DNA from: Mimachlamys varia
Taxonomy: Eukaryota > Mollusca > Bivalvia > Pectinida > Pectinidae
Length of the DNA stretch: 64,000 bases
Direction: 5' to 3'
NCBI GenBank assembly: GCA_947623455.1
Contig: OX392542.1
Coordinates: 9,183,625-9,247,624, forward strand
In this document: piece by piece, positions 40,801 to 52,800 of the stretch
Numbering within the stretch: the stretch's first letter is position 1
How the letters are laid out: each line of letters begins with the position of its first letter
Notes under the pieces: generated by a model
What the model was told of the DNA's origin: nothing
The model's input: the letters and a program-made list of their open reading frames with translations, nothing else
Databases searched by the model: none
Made by a program: the position numbers and the translations under genes

Positions 40801-43800
40801 GTGCATTTTGATTGGCTGTTCATTTCCAAGATATGAAAAAAATAAAGGTCACCTGCACATGACCTTCTACTGGTCGCTGTCAGATCCTACACACGATAGT
40901 AATAGTGAGGATCTGTATTTTAATCAGATTGGTACATGTATACACTGTTTTAAACCATTTACCTCATGCTCTAGCTGGTAAGCTTATTTCATTACTAGTA
41001 TGATTCAACGAGACTTGGGTGCAGCAATCAATTAACAATTTATTTTCATGGGTCCTTTTTGTAAATATTGCCGAAAACTATGGGTCCCACAATGTTAAAT
41101 TGAAGTATTTCCGGAATTTCTTAAGAGTCCTTTCATAATTTTATGAGGACTGGACTTGGGACTCGCATGTAGATTAATTCACTGTGGGTGGAAAATGTAA
41201 ATGCCATTTCCAAATCAATTTGGTGTCCTGTCATTTGAATCCATCCACTTGTACAAGTTGATTTTGTTTATGGGGTTATTACACTATTTACCATCAGGTC
41301 TGCGCAACCCAATCCCCAGAATCCCCAGGCTGGTCCTGGTGGGCCACCGTAAGTAAAATCATGCATGTGCATTGCCATTACAATACATGTTGTCCATTAC
41401 ACATATTTATTTTTTTTTATTTCATTTCACAGAGTTTGGATGTTGTCCTGTCTTTATCATGTTTTACAGAAATTAATGTAGATATTGTCAGTTACAGATT
41501 TATATTTCACACTGTGTTCATTGTTTACACTTCATAAAAACTAAAGCTTCTGTTATTTCCATGTCAGCCGTTTTACTTAATGCATGTAAAAATAGTGCTC
41601 AAATGGAGATATAAATGATTGCATGAAATGTTAAAGGATAATCACACAAAAGAGAACCTGCAATGATATGAAAATTAAGCATCAGTAAATATGTTTTAGA
41701 ATGTTAACTGGTGGTTGGTTATGTAACTAGATGATCATGATAGCATTTAGTTTACTGATGTATAACAATGATTTATCATTCGGTAGTGAAACTATATGCA
41801 CCATATGTTGAGGCATTTAAAAAAAATAATTTTGTATTTTGGCCAAGTTGTATTTTAGGGTTAAATATCTCGTTAATTTGGGATGGGTTCAATTTGGAAG
41901 TAAATATAACAATATTGGAAAGCAAATGTTCTGGAGTTATCTGCAAATAATGAATATTATCATGATTATATTATAGGCATAAATAATACAGCTGAATTGG
42001 GAATAAATTCTTAGCTAGAAACTTATCTCTGTAATTAGACTTAGAGATGATCACTTCAGTTTATGGGAAAAAGGACATAAAGGGAATGTCAGTGTAAATT
42101 TTGTTTATTATGAATTATGCTACCATACATTTACAAGATTAAGTAACTGGAATCATTTCATCATTGCTAACTTAATACGATAACAATATGATATTTCTGT
42201 GATATGACATACTGCCACAATGCAACTTACAATGATAACATGGTTCATACAGAACTTCTCGGAAGATGAAAAGTGCTTGAATTAGGGGTCAGTGCTTGAA
42301 CTGTGCTGGAATTTGCTGACAAATCCTTGAAAAGTGCTTGCATTCATACTTACTAGCTGTCAATGCAACCATGCAATTTTTTTTAGATTTATAATAAAAA
42401 AAAAACTCCCCACGAGAAATTTTTTTAAAGATTAAAGTCGTTGACTTTTCCCCTATTTCCTGTATGTTTGGACAAAGAAAGGCACCTATAAAATTGAGAA
42501 AAAAGTGTTTGAGTTTTGGTATGAAAAGTCTGTATGAACCATGGATAATGAAATGACTTGGATAACTTCTTCATGCATTCAGATTATAGGATAAAGGAAC
42601 ATGACATGCTAACTAAGATATCACATCATAGACAATAGATGAATAACTTCAAGTGAAACTGCATGGTCTACGTACTATGTAATTATTTTGTTATTTTTCG
42701 TTTGCTTTTGTCTTTTTTTTTTTAAAAGATTTGTTAAGGGTTGTTTAATAGGTAGAAAGTTGTGTGATTCTTAAGTTAAGTCATTTATATTCTTTCACCA
42801 GAAGTGTGAAGAGAGAAGTTCAACTTTCCTTATTGGTCAACAGTACTATTATGTTATCCTTTTGACAATTATTACATATCACAGCCTCGTTTGCTCTTAT
42901 ACTCCCAGTATATGAGCCTATTTAGGTGGCCGTATATTATGATGGTAATGATCATCATAAAAATGATATAGGAACAGCTCACTCGGGCGAACATTTTGTC
43001 TAGAATAGATTCTGACACACACACCCCTCTCCCTTCTCTATCTTATAAGTTTTGCCTCTCTCTGTCTCCACAAAGTTTAAAACATTGTGAATGTGTATTT
43101 CATTCTTCTCTTTTTTTGTCTGTTTTGCACTGATGTAAAGCACTAGTTTTTGTGTTAAAATCTAATAAATCGAAAAAGGAAAAGAAAAGATATTTCCGGA
43201 AATAACTTAAACGGTTCAGAAGCAAAATCTGCAAAACAATGCAAGTTATCCTTTTATTTACAAGTCTACACACTATGATGCCACTTGGAGTCGACAGTGA
43301 TATATTACCTGATGAAATGCAGTATAACTGGTTACAGTTATATCAATTTACAATTTCTTGAACAACTGAAACAAAAACTTTACACTGGAGGTCATATTGG
43401 ATCCAACTTAGAACACCTTAAAATGAGACGTTCCCTACGAACTTGTTTGTTCCGGTGGAAAGTCACATTCCATTTAGCGGAACGTCTGGTTCATTCCAGA
43501 ACAACCGGAACGTTCCGTTAAATGGAACACACTATTGCTGTAGACATTGATCATGTTTATTTATAATATGTAGCATTTTTTCTGTTAGATAAATAAATGA
43601 TCATGAAATATGCATTGGTCTAAGATTAAGGCAGTCTCTCTCTAGATGTATGTAATTGTAAGCAATAGGCCATCTGTTCTATTTATGTAATATGTGTGGT
43701 TTTGTGTACAGGTCGGCAGTCGGAGGTCCTGGGGGACCCCCCAATAACCCAACTCCAGCCCAACCCAGCAAACGTCTACAGCAAACACAAGCTCAAGTCG

Positions 43801-46800
43801 ATGAGGTGCGTCTATATAACAATTTTTAAATTGAAAAAAGGAATACTTTTAAGATCAGATCCACCATTGATATCTTAATCTTCCAAAGACAGCCACACTT
43901 AATTTGAATCAATTAATTTAATGTCTATTTGACATAAAACTTTGAGATGATGTATCCAAGTGTTTTTTTCTCCCAGACAATATCAAATGAAAAGAGTTGA
44001 TCCTGACATATTCAACAGAATTTCATATTGAAAAATTTTACTATTGTTGATAAAAGACAAAAGATTTGAAACTTTTTATAACAATTATAGAGATACTGTT
44101 GTATGTACTGTATTGTGAATAAATGTTGACAGGTTGTGGATATCATGAGAGTGAATGTGGACAAGGTGCTGGAGAGAGATCAGAAAATTTCAGAACTTGA
44201 TGACAGAGCAGGTTTGTTATTTACCCCAGACATACATGTACAGGAGATACGATACCCTCGCCAATGCTCTCTAGTCTCTACACCCCTGGAATATGTCATG
44301 ACAAAACTGAAGGCACGCTCAGGTAAAACCTGACCAATTGGCATGCTGTGCTGATGCCTGCCTTTTGAAGATTACAAATTCAAGAAGCTACAGAGTTACT
44401 TTGATGTACATCAAAGGGTCGAACTAGTTCTCTGTTTTCGGCAGGGTGGTGGTCACAGAGACTCCAGTTTTGCCATAAAATATTCTAGGGATGCAGAGAG
44501 TGTAGGTGAGCAAAACCCCTTAATTTCGAGGATAGTTAGTTTAATAGATAAGATTCCATAAAATAGAAACTTTATGTCACTATAATTTCATGGTCTGGCT
44601 ATTTATATATATAACTATAAATTAAAATTTCAAAAGTTCTCATGCTCAATGTTATGCCTTCATTGGCAAAAAAGAAATTAAGTTTTGTTTTTGAACTGTA
44701 GCTAGGTTCAAATATAAAAAAATCTGTACATGTTCATGTTTGAGGTGTGTATATTTGTCACAGGTTTTATGAAAATAAATATTTTGAGAAGCAGATTGGA
44801 ATTGAGTTAAGAAAAAAACCAATTGTAGAACTATACCTTACTATACCCTGTGGTATCCTCACCATTATAGGAAGCTGATGTTCCCAAGATCTTGATTAAC
44901 TGTAATAGAATTAGGGAGAGCTTTTTTACAGGAAATAGATTATTCCAGGATTTTCTTCATTGTGTGATATTGATGCAACAACATTAAATGTAATACATGT
45001 GTAACCTACATATTTCTGTATGTTTAGTCAGATAATGTGTGTTAAATATTGATAGATAAATATTCACAGTCTACACTGTCATTCACTCGATTACCATTGT
45101 ACTGCTATCTGGAGTTATTTTCCAATAACTATACTTGAGAACATGTTAAAATTCTATTACTTCGACAACAATACATGTGGGCGGAGCTATGCAAATTTTC
45201 CTGTTCAAGTCACAAGTATATGACATCAACAATGGACATGGGCGGAGCTAACCACGGCTTATGCAAACTTCATGCTGTTACATTTACTGAACTGATTTCA
45301 CATTTTTTGAAATGAAATACATTGTCCACAGATGGGGCTAAATTGAGCAGAAAAGCTATGAACCCTTTGCAGAAAAATGTTGTAAATATAAGAAGTAACC
45401 TTTGATTTTGTTTAGTTTATGTGATCCTAAATCAAATGGAACAGTTGGTAAGATTAACGTAAAAGCGAAGCGTTTACGCAATTTACCTTGTGCTCCATTG
45501 GATTGATGATCTCATAAACTTAACAAAATAAAAAGTTAATCCTTAAATATTTCTGTAAGTGTGTGATAAAATAAAAGGTTAATCCTTAAATATTTCTGTA
45601 AGTGTGTGATAAAATAAAAGGTTAATCCTTAAATATTTCTATAAGTGTGTGATATTAACAATCAATTCCTGTTCATCATTATAAACTTTGTATTATGCAC
45701 TCTTGGTCTGACATATTTAATAAAATGACCTTGAACTTGGTGATTACAATAGTACTGATGTTTGTTATAGATGCTCTACAGGCTGGAGCTTCTCAGTTCG
45801 AGGCGAGTGCTGGCAAGCTCAAAAGGAAGTTCTGGTGGAAGAACTGCAAGGTAAGTCTCATGAAGTTCTAATCAATGTTGGTGACAATGTTGGTTAAGTT
45901 TAAAGAAAAATTGTTATGTTCGTATACTATATACTGGTTGTGCTTCAATTTCATGATATAAAACTTTGAATCCATTGTTACTAGAAAAACAATTTTGGGA
46001 GGTTTTAATTTATATGCTCAAAGCCAGATTTGAATTTAAGGAGCATTATATATGTTAGGCATATATTTCAAATATATTTTGGGTCTGTGAATATAGCAAA
46101 ATTGAACCCTTTATGAAAATTAGGAACTATTTATCGACAACAAGATATTTTACATAATAATAAATTCTGTAATTATTAATCCTGATCTGTTAGACTGAAG
46201 AATCTGATATGGATACAGGTTCAAACACTCAGTTTGAATAGGATGAAACCGAAGATATATGTAAACAAGTTTGGTAAGATATACTAACACAAGCACAAAA
46301 CCGTATTGTGGTAGGACAAGGGAGATAATTCTATGCCGATTTTGTACAGTATTGTGGTAGAACAAGGGAGATAATTCTATACTGATTTACAGATGATGAT
46401 AATTCTGGGGAGTATAATTGCTGTAATAGTAATTATAATTGCCGGTGAGTGTCAGAAGATAGCTGTTGTAAACATTTAATGTTGTAAACACTGGCTTTAT
46501 ATTGCACTGAAATATCTATTTTCTTAAATTGTGTTTTCTTTTTAATTTCATTTATTTCACTCTTAAAATTACTGTTCATTCTTTATTTAAACTGAACTTG
46601 GGAATCACATGTGGAACCGAAACTTTAGATATTTTTATACTGAAAATGATCATCATGTTTCAAGTAAAGGTCTTAAAAATTCAGTTATTTAATCACATAA
46701 AAGTTAGAAGCGCACTTTGCGGAACATTAAACTTTGAGTATAGAAATGTAAACAAGACTTGACAGCCTGTTTGTCAGAGATAATCATAAGTTTCTGTGCT

Positions 46801-49800
46801 TCCTTAAATCCTGGTATATCTTGTTTTTGAAATACGCTAAGTATCATTATACTATTTAGAAGAGGGGGGGGGTAATCCATTATTGAAGCAGAATCTTAGT
46901 ATATAACAACAGGGCAAATCCTGATAATAATGCATTAATCATGTTAGTTTAGAAGAACCCCAGAAATATTGTTTATAATAGGTGGAAGGATAGTTTAACT
47001 GTTGAAAACTTCTTAAATCTAGATTAGAGATTATTTTGAAATATAGTTTTCACTTTTATAGAATGGAGCCGCATATTGCAAAGAATCCATATAAATCAAC
47101 AATATTTTGGACTTGTGCAATAAATGGAACGTAAACTAGGACAGTTTGGCAGTCTTTAACATTGTCATACAAAAACTCTTCTTTCCAATTGAGCATCATT
47201 TTAATCTTTCTTGTTCACCAGAAGTTTTGGAAATAAAATGCTGAACAGAGATGGACATGACATTACACAATCTATTAACAGGGTTTATAGTTCTGAAAAG
47301 AATATCAACAAAATTCTGAAAGTATGTCAGTCTCACAGGCGTAGTAATATAAATGGAAAACAGTACTTTAGCTTTAACTTTTAACGTTTCCAAGAAATTA
47401 TTATATCAGGTATATCAGTTCTGTTATAAACGATATATCTATTGTCCACTAGCTGTTGACAAGGTTAAGTGATCCCATCATCCTGTACACCAGAATAGGG
47501 AGCTGGACCAGCGGAGGTCAAGGGTAGAAGTACTTTAACAAGGATTCACTTAAATATGGAACTTACTAATCTCCTTAGAAATAAGATTCCTTCAAAAACA
47601 GTTTCTGATTTAGATTTATTGTTCTGCCTGTATTTATGAAAAAAATGCTGTATTCATTTCTTGAATGTTGTAGTTGATCTTACTGTGAAAGCCTGCCTTT
47701 ATGATTTTCTGTGCCATATTTTACCTGTGATATTCTGACATGAACGACAATGGAATAAAGTTTACCCCAGATAGTGAATTTTTGGTCAAATTAATTCAGC
47801 TACCAGTATCTCCCGGTCAGCACTCACTGTGTTGTATGGGACATATTTGCCCTTTTAATGAAAAAATATTTCAGTTGATTTCCCAATCTAGCCACTTTTG
47901 ATGGAATCAATTTGAAGGTGTCTGTATTACTGGATTAAGGAGTTGTGTCCCCTTCTGTATAAACTTGAAGTCATTCACCCCTGAAGACACATTTGAAATA
48001 TTCGAACTCAGAGGTTGGAATCATTCGTAATGAAATTTCAGGGGTGAGGGAGAGAAAACTTATCATGGGTAAAATATGACTTTCTTTGTTGTCAACTTTT
48101 ATTTTTGTATTTTTTGTTTGCATTTGATGTTGTTCCTCCTTTCAGATGTGGTTGATACTGATTGGTATTATTTTGGTAATAATCATCATAATTGGCGGTA
48201 AGTCGGAGTGGACGTTGATTCACCCTCACATACACTCTTCCCCAGGGATTCTACCCAAACAATGGATGCTATTCTTGCTTTACGTTGAAGTTATTTTTAT
48301 CCAGGCCCCGGTTTCACAAACTTAAGGAAATCATTTTCCTTAAAAATCTCCATAACTGAAAAAATTACAGAATTTAAGAAAGTTCCTCAAGTAAGTTAAC
48401 TTCAAATTCCCCCCTTAATCTGTGTAATGCTTTTGTATGGAGATTTTAGATGAAGGGATTTCCAGAGTTTTAGGAACATTGATGAAACGGGGCCAAGTGT
48501 ATTATAACAACAATGTAAAATTGTATAACGAACCAGGTATTTTGAATTATTATTTGGAATATCAGAAAATGTCACTCTTTGAATACTATGTGCATTATAA
48601 CATTCACTAAAAAGCTACTATAACATTGATATTTTGACTAGATCTGCAGATACAGTAAAACCTGTGGAAGAGATATGTCATAGGGTGTGATACAGCACGT
48701 ATTACATACTTTCTGTACATGTGTTCATAAAAACAAACTAACCTCAAATTCTTTCTATTAAGTTTGTTCTTTTCTGATTGTTATAGAGTACAGAGGTAAT
48801 ATTTCGGCCAGTGGTCATATTTCGATCACTTTTAGTTTACATTGTATATTACTAATAACTTAACTGTTTGGCCTGAAAAAGGTGATATTTATAACAAATA
48901 TGTGCAATAAATGTTTGCTTAATGCTAACGATGTACAGGTAAGTTAATATGCAGTGTTTCTGGATTGATATGTTTAGTCATCAAGGTTGAGTTTATTGTA
49001 GAATTAGAAGTTTATTACTTGGTTATCTCCCCTTTGGACTTAAAGTCAATGTGTACCAGGGGTTTTGTTTGCCCAGTTTTACAAAATTTGTGTTATTTTC
49101 CAAAAATTCAAGAATATTTTCCCAATTTATCTAAAAATCCTACTAAATTTTCCCGATTACATAAGGTGCAGGTTGCTGTAAAATCAAGGTAGCAAAAACA
49201 ATGTGTACATATCAGTTAATTTGAAAAACAGAAGTGTATTGATAAATGTACTGTGCACAGAATATCTTCAAGGCAAGATATCACTTTTTCAATTACCTAG
49301 GTTAAAATTCTTATTTCAAATGTGTGCATTTAAAAAAATGTGTGCTTGATTAAACTCTTTCAAGTCCTAAGGCTATACAAGCCAGTACACTTGCTTTTTA
49401 TTGTTGTTTGGGAAAATGTATTGTTGCATTAACTGGCATGGTTAAGCTGTCTTCGAGCTTTCTCTTTTGAAAAATTCTTCTGTTGCTTTCTCTTTGAAAC
49501 ACAGTATTGGAGATGATATTTATTCCTTCAGAATCAATAACATTTTCATTTAATGGTGTTTCTAAAGCAATTTGCCTGTGCCTCAATAGCTAAAACAATT
49601 ACATACAGGTGTTGAAATATCATTAGAATGTAATACATTGTATCATGGAGCCTGTGTAGAGAACAAAAAATTGGACATAAATGGAGACTGTGAAAATGAA
49701 GCTCCATTACATACTAATTACATCTAAATTTGCTTACATGGAAGTGAGATCTGGACTGATGAAGTGTGTATTGTTGGGTGTTTTACTAATCCTAACATTT

Positions 49801-52800
49801 TCCTGTTTCATTACAGTTTGGGTGGGAACATCCTATAGTTAAACGAGAAGTAAGCTGGATGTCATGTAGATGGTTCCCTGTCTTATCATACCCTGCTTGT
49901 TGAATATCGTCTGTAAATCGTAAATTTTTGCCTCACCAATCTGGCCTTTTTGTTTGGCTGCCATTATCTTAAAGCTTCATGACTTTTGTGTCTTGATTTT
50001 CTTCCTGTGCTAAACTTTCTCTCGTATCGTTGTTCTATGGTGACGGCAAAAATTTTCGTTTTATGGTATGTCTGTATCAATATGCCACCTACATTACCAT
50101 AGTTGTGTATCCCTGGTGTAATTATTGTCAGAGTACCACTGCCAACTGATAATGGACAGCAGTGTGTACATGTTAGTTGATATTGTCCTAGTGTCGTTAG
50201 TTCTGAACTACAATGTACACTGGTATCTGTATTACTTCTGTAGTTTTAGGGATATATACATTCAGTGTATAGGAGGTATTTGAATTTTGAATGTAAAATT
50301 AACTGATTTCTTAATTGATATCATGAGAAATGGATTTAGTCCCTATTGTGAAAATTGTTAAGAAGTTAAGAACCAAAAAAAATCTATTAAGTAGTGTGAT
50401 TTGATGTGTGGTTTGTGAGTTTGAGGTGCTATAATAGTGATCCTGATAAATAGGTCTGTGTGTGGCATATAGAATGTGAACCTCTCAGTCCATGTTTTTG
50501 GCATATTGGTCTGGCACTTCTCTAGGTCTGATGATGTAAATCTATATATTGAGCACATCTCTAGGTCTGATGATGTAAATCTATATATTGAGCACATCTC
50601 TTGATCGGTTGATGTAAATCTATATATTGAACACATCTCTTGGTCTGATGATGTCAATCTATATATTGAGCACATCTCTAGGTCTGATGATGTCAATCTA
50701 TATATTGAGCACATCTCTAGGTCTGATGATGTAAATCTATATATTGAGCACATCTCTAGGTCTGATGATGTAAATCTATATATTGAGCACATCTCTAGGT
50801 CTGATGATGTAAATCTATATATTGAGCACATCTCTAGGTCTGATGATGTAAGTCTATATATTGAGCACATCTCTTTGTCTGATGATGTAAATCTATATAT
50901 TGAGCACATCTCTAGGTCTGATGATGTAAATCTATATTGAGCACATCTCTAGGTCTGATGATGTAAATCTATATATTGAGCACATCTCTAGGTCTGATGA
51001 TGTAAATCTATATATTGAGCACATGGTCTGATGATGTAAATCTATATATTGAGCACCTCTCTAGGTCTGACGATGTAAATCTATATATTAAGCTCACACC
51101 AGTTCGTGTTTAAATCTATACCATCATCAAAATGCCAAATTTTGTTGTAAGTGAGAAATCAGACAAAAACAAAACTGACATTAAATTTGTATAACTTCAC
51201 ACCCCGCCATATGTCTTAGCCTGTTTTTGGTCCTGTATCAATATGGCTCGGGAGTTGTGAGTGGTAGTATAGGTAGTATATTCAGCCTGTTTTTGGTCCT
51301 GTATCAATATGGCTCGGGAGGTGTGAGTGGTAGTATATTCAGCCTGTTTTTGGTCCTGTATCAAAATGGCTCGGGAGATATGACTGGTAGTATATTCAGC
51401 CTGTTTTTGGTCCTGTATCAATATGGCTCGGGAGGTGTGAGTGGTAGTATATTCAGCCTGTTTTTGGTCCTGTATCAATATGGCTCGGGAGGTGTGAGTG
51501 GTAGTATATTCAGGTATACGGATGTTTCTGTTGTGACATTGGGGATACATAGACGTGTTGGCAGTCACCTGTCCGTTAATACAATAAGCCTCAAGAAATC
51601 ATTTACCATCATATACTGATGTACATTTCTAAAGGGAATTGTTAGCATGAATTCTACCATGTAAGGTGGCTTATTTATAACTTGTAACACAAATTACAGG
51701 TACAACGGGTGAAGTAGCTTGTAATGTTTTGGAAAAATAGCAAAGCTGAATGTTATATGACTTTAGATGTAATTTTTACTGTCAAATTACAGGTAAACCG
51801 CAGATATCAGAAAACGTTTTGAAAGATCACAACATGAATAAGTTATTTCTATTACAATTTACAAGTAGCATATCACCTTAACTCTGAAAAAAACTGATGT
51901 ATACTTTGTTAAACGGCATTCAACTCCTGGTTTGAATAGTTCATAGGGAAATAAATCACAGATTTGATGTGATGAACTTATAAAGGTAGCCTGTCCTCAC
52001 ACGTCTAAGTATCTGGTGTATGGTTTTGTATAATACATATACACACAAATATGCTCAGTACACAGCATATGATGTCAATGTGAATAGTCGTGTGTACTTC
52101 ATGGTTGTCTCCCTTGGTACGTATATTTAGATGTTTGTTCTAGAGCTGTTGTTTATGAAGGAGAAAAATAAGCTTCTGATGTGTATAGTTATATGGTTGA
52201 ACTATTTATAACCTAGCATCTTTGCATCGGTGAATTGTCAGTCTTGGACCTGGTAGCACTTTTATACGTCATCTACAACAGTCAAGATTTTTCACTCCTG
52301 TTCAAAAAAGCAGATATACAATTATGGCAATAAGTATTCTTGAAATGTGTCAGCTATGACATATTGCAGACATATGGAAAACTGTAAATATGAATTTTGA
52401 GGATGGGTTTCAAGATGGAAATAAGAGCTGAATGTTGGATTTGGCACAAAAACAAGATGACGACAAAACTGCTTCAGATGTATTTGTACTTGGATATGAT
52501 TGGTGACTTCCGACACTGTATAGAATGAAGACGAATGATCTGCACCACACAAATAGATGACCTTTTTAACGCCTACCCCTCAATGTTATACTGAAGTATG
52601 TGTTTGTGACGTTATGTATTTTGTGATATAACATTAATGGTTCTATCTTTCTCCTATGCTGCATACAGTTTGGGCTTACTCCAAATACGCCGGCTAACAC
52701 TGGTGAGCTTCAATTTCTCTGTCACCAGTGTCGACGGCATCTTCTTTTTATTGGCATGATTGATTCAATGTTGTGCTCTTTTTCTTATTGTGCAATGATG

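Noticed and set aside
40577..40981. 134-codon frame starting [14 protein letters not shown].
   Set aside because: Contained in the TIR element and running into its right arm; no family motif. Kept only as a motif observation.
50358..50909. Reverse 183-codon frame (MCSIYR-TSSD-E repeats).
   Set aside because: Product of the 39-bp array; no sequence outside the repeat supports it.
51197..51619. Open frames of 123-130 codons on both strands.
   Set aside because: Product of the 57-bp array (19 codons per unit).
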